Below the pieces are notes generated by a model. It did no database searches. It was given only the letters and a program-made list of their open reading frames with translations, and was not told where the DNA came from. From an uncultured Aquimarina sp. (GTDB taxonomy: Bacteria > Bacteroidota > Bacteroidia > Flavobacteriales > Flavobacteriaceae): DNA of 64,000 bases. Of this stretch, positions 48,202-57,458 are shown one piece after another. Each line of letters starts with the position of its first letter. Positions within the stretch are counted from its first letter, which is position 1. Location of the stretch: positions 62,001 to 126,000 of the forward strand of contig NZ_CANLYD010000002.1 of the NCBI RefSeq assembly GCF_947495315.1, written 5' to 3'. Position numbers and translations under genes: made by a program.

Positions 48202-49644
48202 ATGAAAAAAATAATCTTACTTAACTTAATTTTTTCGTCATTTCTTTTGCAATCTCAAACAACATGCGATAATGGAATGGCAGCTTCATTTCCTTGTAAT
48301 GGTTATGATCTAATGTCTCATATTCCATTATCCACAATGAGTGCTAATGAAGGAAGCGATAGCTGGGGATGGACAGACCCTAGTAATGGAAAAGAATATG
48401 CAATTATCGGATTAGATAATGGAACAGCATTCATAGACATTTCAGACCCAATTAATCCTATATATTTAGGAAAACTCCCTTCTGCTGTAGGTTCAAGCTC
48501 TTGGAGAGATGTAAAAGTATATCAAAACCACGCCTATATCGTTGCCGATTTTATATCTACTGGAAGTCACGGAATGCAAGTATTTGATTTAACTCGATTG
48601 CGAAACGTTACCAATGCTCCAGAAACATTTACTGCTGATAATAGATATACCGGTTTTGGTAATGCACACAATATTGTTATTAATGAAGATTCAGGATTTG
48701 CATACGCTGTAGGAACTAGCCGATTTGGAACCTATGAGGGAGGGCCTTTATTTATTGATATTAGAGATCCTAAAAACCCAGTTGATGCAGGTGGTTTTCT
48801 ATCTACAGGAGGTGAAGCCTATAGTCATGATGCGCAGGCCGTAACCTATAACGGTCCTGATACCGATTATACAGGTCGTGAAATACTGATAGGAAGTAAT
48901 GAAATTGAAATAGTGATTGCCGATATTACAGATAAGTCAAATCCCGCAACCATATCTACAATTGGGTATTCTGATATTGGATATGTTCACCAAGGATGGT
49001 TTACCGAAGATCAACGTTATTTTTTATTAGGAGATGAAGCAGATGAAGCTATTGTAGGTTTTAATACTCGAACCATAGTTTTTGATTTTAATGATCTAGA
49101 TGATCCAAAATTCCATATGAGCTATACAGGTCCAACGCCTGCTACAGATCACAATGGATATGTAAAAGGAGATAAATTCTATCTCTCTAGCTATAGAGCG
49201 GGATTAAGAGTGATTGATATTGCTGACATAGCTAATAAAAACATGACTGAAATAGGGTATTTTGATAGTTTTCCATCCAGTAATTCAGTAAGCCAAAATG
49301 GTGCTTGGAGCGTATATCCATATTTCGACAGTGGAAACATTGTGATCAGTGATATTGAATCGGGGTTTTTACTTGTACGAGAAAGTAACACATTAAGCGT
49401 AAATGATTTTGCGCAAAAAACAGAATTTACCCTGTACCCAAATCCAACACAATCCGGAATTACCATTGAAGGTATAAATACATCTGAAATAGAAAAAATA
49501 GAAATCTTTAATGTTGTTGGAAAGAAAATGAAAGAGATTACCAAATTTAATAACCCTAATAGCATAACTATTAATTTAGAATATGATCCTGGAATTTATC
49601 TGCTTAGGATAAATGATGTTACTAAGAAGTTGATTATTAACTGA
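48202..49644 (+). CDS. Choice-of-anchor B propeller protein, T9SS substrate
   Basis: A 480-residue secreted protein. It has a signal peptide (about 1-19, LLQS-QT) and the same LVIVD propeller as the upstream gene (the DSWGWTDPSNGKEYAIIGL region is nearly identical). A C-terminal T9SS type A sorting domain begins about residue 400 (FTLYPNPTQSGITIEG) and ends VTKKLIIN. It should be exported through the outer membrane and anchored or released. It lacks the lipobox of its paralogue and has arisen from the same gene by duplication and a change of anchor. Confidence 0.9.
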   Translation: MKKIILLNLIFSSFLLQSQTTCDNGMAASFPCNGYDLMSHIPLSTMSANEGSDSWGWTDPSNGKEYAIIGLDNGTAFIDISDPINPIYLGKLPSAVGSSSWRDVKVYQNHAYIVADFISTGSHGMQVFDLTRLRNVTNAPETFTADNRYTGFGNAHNIVINEDSGFAYAVGTSRFGTYEGGPLFIDIRDPKNPVDAGGFLSTGGEAYSHDAQAVTYNGPDTDYTGREILIGSNEIEIVIADITDKSNPATISTIGYSDIGYVHQGWFTEDQRYFLLGDEADEAIVGFNTRTIVFDFNDLDDPKFHMSYTGPTPATDHNGYVKGDKFYLSSYRAGLRVIDIADIANKNMTEIGYFDSFPSSNSVSQNGAWSVYPYFDSGNIVISDIESGFLLVRESNTLSVNDFAQKTEFTLYPNPTQSGITIEGINTSEIEKIEIFNVVGKKMKEITKFNNPNSITINLEYDPGIYLLRINDVTKKLIIN

Positions 49645-49743
49645 TGTCTAATAATTTTAAAAAACGATTAAATATTGATAATAAGGTGGTTAAACCAGCG
49701 AAATAGTGCGGAAAGCTAAGACTTAGTTTGGGATTTTTTAGAT

Positions 49744-49751
49744 TAGTTTTG
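49744..49751 (+). promoter_or_regulatory. Candidate -7 box of third propeller gene
   Basis: TAGTTTTG fits TAnnTTTG in the 164-base gap 49645-49808. TTA rather than TTG lies 17 bases upstream. Immediately downstream an inverted repeat ACTAGTT-TTTAAG-AACTAGT (about 49760-49779) would fold in the 5' leader. Together they suggest that the last five genes of the cassette can be transcribed from here. Confidence 0.35.
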
Positions 49752-49808
49752 TGTAACGTACTAGTTTTTAAGAACTAGTTCGAACTAACTACTAAATTAC
49801 ACAGACTC

Positions 49809-52298
49809 ATGAAAAAACTACCCTTAGCTTTATGCTTTTTGGTATTTACTCTTATTTGCCAAAGTCAAACACCTTGCACGAATGGATTTGCAGGATCTTA
49901 TCCATGTAAAGATTATGATCTTATGTCTACAATTTCACTTTCTCAAATGAACGCTAGCTCTGGAAATGACAGTTGGGGGTGGACAGATTCTCAAACATCC
50001 AAAGAGTATGCAATTATTGGTTTAAACAATGGTACTGCATTTATAGATATCTCTAACCCCACCAACCCGATTTATCTCGGAAAACTTCCTACCGCCACTG
50101 GTAATAGTCTATGGAGAGATGTTAAGGTGTATAATAACCACGCTTTTATAGTAAGTGAGGCTTCAGGCCACGGTCTGCAAGTTTTTGATTTAACTAGATT
50201 GCGTAACGTTTCTAATCCTCCTGCAACTTTTTCTGCAGATACCAGATATACGCAGTTTGGAAACGCACATAATATTGTAATTAATGAAGATACCGGATTT
50301 GCTTATATCGTAGGAGCACAGAGAGGTTCCGGACCATATAATGGAGGACCATTGTTTGTGAATATTCAAGACCCTAAAAATCCAACTAATGCCGGCGGTT
50401 TTTTGTCAGGAGGTCAAAGAGCCTATACTCACGATGCTCAAGTAGTTACTTATACCGGTCCTGATAGCGATTACAACGGAAGAGAAATTCTTATAGGTAG
50501 TAATGAAATTGAAATTGTAATAGCGGATATTACCAATAAGTCTAACCCAGTAACAATTTCCACAATCCAATACTCGAATATAGGATATGTACATCAAGGT
50601 TGGTTTACTGATGATATGAGATATTTCCTTTTAGGAGATGAAACAGATGAGCAAGGAGTAGGGTTTAATACGCGGACTATTATATTTGATTTTGAAGATT
50701 TAGACAATCCACAACAACATATGATCTATAATGGACCAACAGCAGCTACGGATCATAATGGATATGTAAAAGGAGATAAGTTTTATTTAGCGAATTATCG
50801 AGCAGGATTTAGAGTTATTGATATTTCAGATATTGTAAACACTAATATTAATGAAATTGGGTATTTTGACACCTTCCCATCTAGTAATAGTGCTTCTTTT
50901 AATGGAGTTTGGAATGTATATCCTTATTTTGCAAGCGGAAATATTGTTATCAGTGATATAGAGGGAGGATTTTTCTTAGTAAGAAAAAGTGAACCTGGAG
51001 ATGGCGGAGGAGGTGACTGTCCTTCGGTAGTAACTTCTTTTCCGTTCAATGAAAGTTTTGAATCTGGTTTTGGGTCTTGGCAAAATGCTACTACAGGAGA
51101 TGACTTAGATTGGACTAGAGACTCAGGTGGTACGCCTTCTAATAATACTGGTCCTAGTGGGGCGGCAGATGGTAATACTTATATTTATGTAGAGGCTTCA
51201 GGAAATGGAACCGGCTTCCCAAATAAAAGAGCTATTTTGAATTCTCCTTGTTTAAATTTTACCAATCTTACTTCTCCAAGTCTTACATTTCAGTATCACA
51301 TGTTAGGAAGTGCTATTAATAATCTAACAGTAGAAGCAAGAACTAATAACCAAGGCAACTGGTCATCTATTTTTAGCAGAAATGGGACTCAAGGAAGTGA
51401 CTGGAATACCGAAACAATAGATTTATCCTCTTATTCAGGAGAAACAATTGTACAATTACGGTTTAGTGTAGTAACAGGAAGTGGTTCTCAGGGGTGGCAA
51501 AGCGATATTGCCATAGATGATGTAAATATTACAGATGGCAATACTCCTCCTCCTACATGTGATAGTATCGATTTTAGAGATTTCCAGATCACTCCGTTCT
51601 CCAATCAGGACTCAGCTGGTGACTTTGTTGTAAATAATACTGGAACAACACTGTCCCTTACTAATAATACTTGGAAATATATTCCTTACAACTACGTAGT
51701 CACTCCTAATACAGTAATTGAATTTGAATTCAGAAGCTCATCTCAAGGAGAGATTCATGCTGTTGGTTTTGAAAATGATAATAGCCTAACTTCCACTAGA
51801 TATTTCAAGGTACATGGTACTCAGAATTACGGTGTTACCAATTATGACAACTATTCTGGCAGTAATTTTACAACGTATGTAATACCAGTAGGAAGTTTCT
51901 ATACCGGAACAATGGATCGATTGGTATTTATCAATGATAATGATAGTGGTTCTGGTAATACGTCGGATTTCTCTTCTGTAAAAATCTATGAAGGCTCCTG
52001 TGGAAGATCTAATAATGTGCAGGTAGTATCCTCTAATATCATTCCTGTTTTTGGTAATGAAGATGAAGATATTATGGCTTTAAAAATATATCCAAATCCA
52101 GTATTTGGTGAAGTCTTAGAAGTATTTTTAAATATGGATAAAACAGCATCATATGAAATTATATCTATTACCGGACAATTGATAAGTACAGGAAACGTTA
52201 CAAAAACAATAGACGTCTCAAGTTTGAATCCTGGAGTTTATCTTTTAAAAGTTTTTAATGATAATAACCAAATTACCAAACGTTTAATAAAAAAATAA
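49809..52298 (+). CDS. Choice-of-anchor B propeller with extra lectin-like domains, T9SS substrate
   Basis: An 829-residue secreted protein. The signal peptide (about 1-20) is followed by an LVIVD propeller (to about residue 395), homologous to the two genes upstream. A MAM/jellyroll-like domain follows (about 410-575, with FNESFESGFGSWQN and WQSDIAIDDVNI). A further beta-sandwich (about 580-730) comes next, and a T9SS type A sorting domain (about 755-829, LKIYPNPVFGE to ITKRLIKK) ends the protein. The extra domains resemble carbohydrate- or adhesion-type modules. It begins the tight run of genes to MbnH: the next gene starts 14 bases after its stop. Confidence 0.9.
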   Translation: MKKLPLALCFLVFTLICQSQTPCTNGFAGSYPCKDYDLMSTISLSQMNASSGNDSWGWTDSQTSKEYAIIGLNNGTAFIDISNPTNPIYLGKLPTATGNSLWRDVKVYNNHAFIVSEASGHGLQVFDLTRLRNVSNPPATFSADTRYTQFGNAHNIVINEDTGFAYIVGAQRGSGPYNGGPLFVNIQDPKNPTNAGGFLSGGQRAYTHDAQVVTYTGPDSDYNGREILIGSNEIEIVIADITNKSNPVTISTIQYSNIGYVHQGWFTDDMRYFLLGDETDEQGVGFNTRTIIFDFEDLDNPQQHMIYNGPTAATDHNGYVKGDKFYLANYRAGFRVIDISDIVNTNINEIGYFDTFPSSNSASFNGVWNVYPYFASGNIVISDIEGGFFLVRKSEPGDGGGGDCPSVVTSFPFNESFESGFGSWQNATTGDDLDWTRDSGGTPSNNTGPSGAADGNTYIYVEASGNGTGFPNKRAILNSPCLNFTNLTSPSLTFQYHMLGSAINNLTVEARTNNQGNWSSIFSRNGTQGSDWNTETIDLSSYSGETIVQLRFSVVTGSGSQGWQSDIAIDDVNITDGNTPPPTCDSIDFRDFQITPFSNQDSAGDFVVNNTGTTLSLTNNTWKYIPYNYVVTPNTVIEFEFRSSSQGEIHAVGFENDNSLTSTRYFKVHGTQNYGVTNYDNYSGSNFTTYVIPVGSFYTGTMDRLVFINDNDSGSGNTSDFSSVKIYEGSCGRSNNVQVVSSNIIPVFGNEDEDIMALKIYPNPVFGEVLEVFLNMDKTASYEIISITGQLISTGNVTKTIDVSSLNPGVYLLKVFNDNNQITKRLIKK

Positions 52299-52312
52299 TT
52301 TAATACTAACAA

Positions 52313-53677
52313 ATGTGCAAATTCAAGTTCTTTAATAAATCCTTATTAACTTTTATTGTTATAAGTATTGTAGCTTGCGGCAGTGATGACAGTGCAACCC
52401 CTCTACCTCCTACCAATCCTGAAGATGGATTTCAGGGAACTATAGAATGGGTTAAGACTTTTGGTGGTAGCGGTGAAGACGACGCTTTATCCGTAGTAGA
52501 ATCCGAAGATGGAAGTTATGTCGTTTTCGGATATACTCAAAGTGTGGATGGTGATATAACGGATAAAGATGCTACTGACAGTGATTTTTGGGTTTTAAAA
52601 CTTTCACCTGAAGGAACTGTAGTCTGGAGCAAAACCTACGGTGGTACTGGCGATGATCGTGGACAAAGAGTTATTAAAACTAATGATGGTGGTTATGCTT
52701 TAGTAGGTTACAGTAGAAGTACCGATGGTGATGTAAGTGAAAACGCAGGACTGCAAGACTATTGGATGGTAAAAATTGATGCTTCAGGAAATTTACAATG
52801 GGAAAAGTCTTTTGGATTTCCTGGTATTGATAGAGCTTTCTCCATTGTTCAAACCGCTGATAATGGTTATTTCTTAACAGGATTTCTGGATGTTACTGCT
52901 AGTAATGGTGAAGGAAATGACAATAGAAAAAATTTTGAAAAACACGGTGTTGGAGAATTTTGGGGAATTAAACTAGATGTTTCCGGAAACAAAGAATGGA
53001 GACGTTATTTTGGAGGAACGAATAATGATAGAAGCTACGATACCGTACAGACCGAAGATGGAGGTTTTTTAATGATAGGATCCTCAGAAAGTGACGATTT
53101 TGATATTAGTGCGACTAATGGAAGCTATGACTTTTGGGTAGTTAAAATAAATACTGAAGGAACTAAAATCTGGGAGAAATCTTACGGAGGATCTGAAATT
53201 GACGTAGGATATGCAATTGCAACATCAGGTGATGGAAAATATATTATTGTAGGAGATTCTAGAAGTAATAATGGAGATATCTCGGATCCCAAAGGAAACG
53301 CGGATCTATGGATGATTCAAATCGATGGTAACGGAAATCTTATCTGGGAAAAATCCTTAGGAGGAACAGAGTTTGACACAGCGAGAGGAATTCACACTAC
53401 GCAAGATGGTGGTTTTATTATTACCGGTAATTCTAGAAGTAACAATGGAGATGTTAATGAAAATCAAGGTCAAAGTGATATCTGGAATATTCTGATTGAC
53501 AATAATGGAGATGTCATCTGGGAATCTACTTTAGGTGGAAGCCTTTCAGAATTTGCAGAAGGATGTATGGAAACTCAAGATAAAAAAATCATTATTGCTG
53601 GCAGTTCTGAAAGCAATGATATAGACATCCCTCATAATCAAGGAAGCAAAGACGTTATAATAATAAAATATAAATAG
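52313..53677 (+). CDS. Seven-repeat propeller lipoprotein
   Basis: A 454-residue lipoprotein (VACGSDD, C19). It has seven repeats of about 55 residues, each of the form (Y/F/L)GG-x-x-x-D...T-x-DGG(Y/F)...S-x-x-(D/N)GD-x...D-x-W-x-x-K-(I/L)...G-x-x-x-W-(E)K. Seven WxK/FGG blades suggest a closed seven-bladed beta-propeller. No family name is secure. Repeat 3 contains an insertion of about 15 residues (ASNGEGNDNRKNFEK). The gene is 14 bases after the third choice-of-anchor gene and three bases before the MbnP-like gene, so all are co-transcribed. Confidence 0.8.
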   Translation: MCKFKFFNKSLLTFIVISIVACGSDDSATPLPPTNPEDGFQGTIEWVKTFGGSGEDDALSVVESEDGSYVVFGYTQSVDGDITDKDATDSDFWVLKLSPEGTVVWSKTYGGTGDDRGQRVIKTNDGGYALVGYSRSTDGDVSENAGLQDYWMVKIDASGNLQWEKSFGFPGIDRAFSIVQTADNGYFLTGFLDVTASNGEGNDNRKNFEKHGVGEFWGIKLDVSGNKEWRRYFGGTNNDRSYDTVQTEDGGFLMIGSSESDDFDISATNGSYDFWVVKINTEGTKIWEKSYGGSEIDVGYAIATSGDGKYIIVGDSRSNNGDISDPKGNADLWMIQIDGNGNLIWEKSLGGTEFDTARGIHTTQDGGFIITGNSRSNNGDVNENQGQSDIWNILIDNNGDVIWESTLGGSLSEFAEGCMETQDKKIIIAGSSESNDIDIPHNQGSKDVIIIKYK

Positions 53678-53680
53678 AAA

Positions 53681-54427
53681 ATGAAAAAGTTCACACTAAT
53701 AATACTCGCTTTAATAACTTTAATATCTTGTAAAGATGATGATGTTAATGTAGGTATTGTAAACCTCGAGTTTAAAAACAACATAAACAACGACGCTATT
53801 AATTTAAACACAATCTCATATACCAACTTAAGTAATGAAACCTATACAGTTTCTGAATTAAAGTACATTATTAGTAATATCGTTTTGATAAAAGAAAATG
53901 GAGATGAATTCATTTATCCAATTGCTGATAGTTATTTTGTGGTAAATGAAGAAATTTCATCTAGTAAGCAAATTTCACTTAGCAATATCAATGCTGGTGC
54001 TTATACTAAGATTAGATTTGGTGTAGGAGTTGATCAATCTAATTATCCTCTTAATGAAGTTGCTAATTTTATTCCTACTGCAGAAGAAAACGGGATGTTA
54101 TGGTCTTGGTCTGCAGGGTATAAATTTCTTAAATTCGAAGGTTCTTTTATTCCTCAGGGAGGAACCGCTGGTGATTTTCTTCTACATGTAGGAAGTCATG
54201 GAACAGCCTTAGATAATTATAAAGAAATTACATTAGATATATCTAATACAATTACAATAGGAGATGGAACTACATCTAATTTATCGATACAAGCAGACAT
54301 CTCTAAAATTTTTGATAGTACTTTTACACATTCTTTAGAAGAAAAAAGTGATATACAAGTTGATCCTGATTCTGAAAAGATTGCAAACAACGTACAAACC
54401 ATGTTTACTATATTAACAGCAAACTAA
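53681..54427 (+). CDS. MbnP-like lipoprotein, probable copper-binding
   Basis: A 248-residue lipoprotein (ISC, C17) of the MbnP family. Family landmarks are the N-terminal LEFKNNINNDAINL strand, RFGVGVDQSNYP, the GMLWSWSAGYKFLKFEG block (138-154, with W141 and W143) and two histidines in LLHVGSHG (H169, H173). In methanotrophs the partner di-heme enzyme MbnH oxidises a tryptophan of MbnP to kynurenine, which helps bind copper. Here the MbnH-like gene begins at the very next base after the stop. Whether this Flavobacterium-type protein binds copper is inferred from the family. The clustered tryptophans fit the modification site. Confidence 0.85.
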   Translation: MKKFTLIILALITLISCKDDDVNVGIVNLEFKNNINNDAINLNTISYTNLSNETYTVSELKYIISNIVLIKENGDEFIYPIADSYFVVNEEISSSKQISLSNINAGAYTKIRFGVGVDQSNYPLNEVANFIPTAEENGMLWSWSAGYKFLKFEGSFIPQGGTAGDFLLHVGSHGTALDNYKEITLDISNTITIGDGTTSNLSIQADISKIFDSTFTHSLEEKSDIQVDPDSEKIANNVQTMFTILTAN

Positions 54428-55480
54428 ATGATAAAGAATATAGGTTACATAGTATTCATTCTTCTTGGAGCAGCCTGTAGTTCTGAGAAAGATGAATACG
54501 TGCCTATTGACAAAAACCCAAAATTAGAATTTACCATTCCATCTAATTTTCCTGAACCTAGTTATAACGTTACTCTTAATCCCCCAACGGAAAAAGGATT
54601 CGAATTAGGTAAAAAACTATTCTATGATGGCCGCTTGTCTTCTGATGGTGTTATTTCTTGTGGGTTCTGTCATATTCAGGATTTTGCTTTTACCCATCAT
54701 ACGCATATCGTAAGTCACGGTGTAAACGGAGCATTGGGTACACGAAATGCGCAACCCTTACATAACTTAGCCTTTATGAATGAGTTTACCTGGGATGGTG
54801 CTGCAATACATTTGGACCTACAACCAATTATACCGATCACCGCAGAAGTAGAAATGAACGAATCTTTTACAGGTATTATTAAAAAACTTGAAGAACAACC
54901 AGAATATGTAACACTATTTGGAGAAGCATTTGAAGATCAAAAAATTAACTCTGAAAATTTACTCAAAGCTTTATCACAATTTATGATTATGATGATTTCA
55001 TCTAATTCTAAATATGACAAAATAGAGAGAAGCGAAGGTTCTGTTTTTACGGATAATGAAGCCGCTGGTTTTGAATTATTCACCTCTAAATGTGCTTCTT
55101 GTCACGAAGGAACATTGTTTACAGATCAGTCCTATCGAAATAATGGGTTACCTATTGATCCTGAATATAACGATATAGGTCGAAATAGAGTTACTGGTTT
55201 GGTTTCTGATCTGTACAAATTCAAAGTACCTACTCTTAGAAATATAGAACTAACCTTTCCGTATATGCATGATGGAAGATTAAAAACACTAAAAGACGTG
55301 TTAGATCATTATAGTGACGGCATGATTGATTCTGAAACGTTAGATCCTGAATTCAAAAATCCCGACGGAACAATTAAAGGAATCCCTTTGACCGAAGAAG
55401 AAAAGCAACAAATTATATCCTTTTTAAAAACGCTTACGGATGATAATTTTGTGAATGACAATCGTTTTTCTGAATTCTAA
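54428..55480 (+). CDS. MbnH-like di-heme peroxidase lipoprotein
   Basis: A 350-residue exported di-heme enzyme with lipobox (AACSS, C17). Two heme sites are C78-G-F-C81-H82 and C222-A-S-C225-H226. Further peroxidase/MauG landmarks are KLFYDGRLSSDG, RNAQPLHNLAF, FTWDGAA and FKVPTLRNIELTFPYMHDGR. Length is the usual 340-350. It starts directly after the stop of the MbnP-like gene, so it is likely the MbnH partner that would oxidise MbnP tryptophan. It differs clearly from the longer di-heme protein at 41480-42820. Confidence 0.88.
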   Translation: MIKNIGYIVFILLGAACSSEKDEYVPIDKNPKLEFTIPSNFPEPSYNVTLNPPTEKGFELGKKLFYDGRLSSDGVISCGFCHIQDFAFTHHTHIVSHGVNGALGTRNAQPLHNLAFMNEFTWDGAAIHLDLQPIIPITAEVEMNESFTGIIKKLEEQPEYVTLFGEAFEDQKINSENLLKALSQFMIMMISSNSKYDKIERSEGSVFTDNEAAGFELFTSKCASCHEGTLFTDQSYRNNGLPIDPEYNDIGRNRVTGLVSDLYKFKVPTLRNIELTFPYMHDGRLKTLKDVLDHYSDGMIDSETLDPEFKNPDGTIKGIPLTEEEKQQIISFLKTLTDDNFVNDNRFSEF

Positions 55481-55524
55481 CATTCTTTCATTAAATTCAC
55501 CATAGATTATGCCTATCCTAATAT

Positions 55525-55578
55525 ATGTTAGATAAATGTTAGGTTCTGTAAATAAAACCTACATATGTAGTATATTTG
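55525..55578 (+). promoter_or_regulatory. suf operon promoter region with palindrome and direct repeat
   Basis: TATATTTG (55571-55578) is an exact TAnnTTTG -7 box, 34 bases before the first suf gene. Abutting it is a perfect 12-base palindrome CTACATATGTAG (55559-55570). Upstream is a direct repeat ATGTTAG (55525-55531 and 55536-55542) in an 11-base phase. No TTG occurs at the -33 distance, so an activator or repressor binding site is plausible. The palindrome does not match a classical Fur box. Confidence 0.45.
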
Positions 55579-55612
55579 CATTCAATTTAGAATTAATCTA
55601 TTTTATTATAGT

Positions 55613-55942
55613 ATGATTAAAGTATCAGACACAGCTAAAAAGAAAGTCGTAGAATTGATGAGTGATGACGGTTATGACGCTACTTTAGACTACGTACGTG
55701 TAGGAGTTAAAAGTGGGGGTTGTTCAGGTTTGTCATATGACTTAAAATTTGATAAAACTCAGGAAGACGGAGATAAGGTTTTTGAAGACAATGGTGTAAA
55801 AATAATTGTAGATAAAAAGAGTTTTTTATACTTAATTGGTACTACCTTAGAATATTCCGGCGGACTTAATGGAACCGGTTTCGTTTTTAACAACCCCAAC
55901 GCTAATAGAACCTGCGGTTGCGGAGAAAGTTTTTCCCTTTAA
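55613..55942 (+). CDS. HesB/IscA-type iron-sulfur carrier
   Basis: A 109-residue A-type carrier that delivers iron-sulfur clusters. It has the three ligand cysteines C37 (GGCSGLSY), C101 and C103 (TCGCGESF). It opens the suf operon in front of sufB, so SufA is the likely name, but HesB/IscA/ErpA are close relatives. Length is typical. Confidence 0.93.
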   Translation: MIKVSDTAKKKVVELMSDDGYDATLDYVRVGVKSGGCSGLSYDLKFDKTQEDGDKVFEDNGVKIIVDKKSFLYLIGTTLEYSGGLNGTGFVFNNPNANRTCGCGESFSL

Positions 55943-55986
55943 AAATTTAAAAAAAGATCCTAAAATAAAACATAGGATTTACTAAG

Positions 55987-57432
55987 ATGGCATATACCGA
56001 AGACGATTTAAAAAAAGAATTAGAAACCAAAGAATACGAGTATGGATTTTATACTGATATAGAATCCGACACATTTCCTGTTGGTCTAAATGAAGATATT
56101 GTTCGTGCGATTTCCAAGAAAAAAGAGGAGCCAGAATGGATGACAGACTGGAGACTCGAGGCCTTTCGTATTTGGGAACAGATGGAAGAGCCAGAATGGG
56201 CAAATGTAAATTATGAAAAACCTAATTTTCAGGACATCGCCTATTATTCTGCTCCTAGTAGTAAACCAAAATATGACAGTCTTGATGAAGTAGATCCAGA
56301 ATTATTGGATACTTTCAAAAGATTAGGTATATCTCTGGATGAACAAAAAAAATTAGCAGGAGTTGCAGTAGATATTGTGATGGATTCGGTATCTGTAGCT
56401 ACCACCTTTAAAGAAACACTTGGTGAAAAAGGTATTATTTTTTGTCCAATTTCTGAAGCAATACAAGAACACCCTGAGCTTGTTAAAAAATATATCGGTT
56501 CTGTTGTTCCACAAAAAGATAATTTTTATGCAGCTTTAAACTCCGCTGTGTTTAGTGATGGTTCCTTTTGTTATATTCCTAAAGGCGTGAGATGTCCGAT
56601 GGAATTATCAACCTATTTCAGAATCAATCAGGCAGGTACAGGTCAATTCGAGCGTACATTGGTAATTGCTGATGAAGGCAGCTACGTAAGTTATCTCGAA
56701 GGTTGTACAGCTCCGTCACGGGATGAGAATCAATTGCACGCAGCAGTGGTAGAACTTATAGCGCTGGATGATGCAGAAATTAAATATTCTACTGTACAAA
56801 ACTGGTATCCTGGTAACGCCGAAGGAAAAGGTGGTGTTTTTAATTTTGTAACAAAACGTGGTATTTGCGAAAAAAATGCTAAAATATCTTGGACACAAGT
56901 AGAAACAGGATCAGCAGTAACCTGGAAATATCCTTCTTGCATCCTTAAAGGAGATAATTCTGTAGGAGAATTTTACTCCATAGCAGTAACTAATAATTAT
57001 CAGCAAGCCGATACGGGAACTAAAATGATTCATTTAGGTAAGAATACTAAAAGTACCATTATCTCCAAAGGAATTTCTGCAGGAAAGTCTCAAAATAGCT
57101 ATCGAGGATTGGTACAAATTAATAGCAGAGCAACTAATGCCCGTAATTTTTCTCAATGTGATTCTTTACTTATGGGCAATGAATGTGGTGCTCATACGTT
57201 TCCCTATATTGAAGCAAAGAATAAAACTGCTCAAATAGAACATGAGGCTACTACCAGTAAAATTGGAGAAGATCAAATCTTTTACTGTAACCAAAGAGGT
57301 ATTGATACAGAAAAAGCAATTGCATTGATCGTTAACGGTTTTAGTAAAGAGGTGTTAAACAAACTCCCAATGGAATTTGCAGTAGAAGCCCAAAAACTTT
57401 TAGAAATTTCTCTAGAAGGTTCTGTAGGATAA
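55987..57432 (+). CDS. sufB: SufB, Fe-S assembly scaffold
   Basis: A 481-residue SufB, which with SufC and SufD forms the scaffold on which Fe-S clusters are built. Landmarks are [41 protein letters not shown] and the C-terminal [20 protein letters not shown] block with the conserved cysteine and histidine. Length and composition are standard. It starts 44 bases after the A-type carrier. Confidence 0.97.
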   Translation: MAYTEDDLKKELETKEYEYGFYTDIESDTFPVGLNEDIVRAISKKKEEPEWMTDWRLEAFRIWEQMEEPEWANVNYEKPNFQDIAYYSAPSSKPKYDSLDEVDPELLDTFKRLGISLDEQKKLAGVAVDIVMDSVSVATTFKETLGEKGIIFCPISEAIQEHPELVKKYIGSVVPQKDNFYAALNSAVFSDGSFCYIPKGVRCPMELSTYFRINQAGTGQFERTLVIADEGSYVSYLEGCTAPSRDENQLHAAVVELIALDDAEIKYSTVQNWYPGNAEGKGGVFNFVTKRGICEKNAKISWTQVETGSAVTWKYPSCILKGDNSVGEFYSIAVTNNYQQADTGTKMIHLGKNTKSTIISKGISAGKSQNSYRGLVQINSRATNARNFSQCDSLLMGNECGAHTFPYIEAKNKTAQIEHEATTSKIGEDQIFYCNQRGIDTEKAIALIVNGFSKEVLNKLPMEFAVEAQKLLEISLEGSVG

Positions 57433-57458
57433 AGTGTTTAACTAACAAATTCACATAA

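Noticed and set aside
55517..55543. Possible long inverted repeat CCTAA...TTAGG before suf
   Set aside because: Only five-base arms pair across a long loop; the direct repeat reading is stronger.
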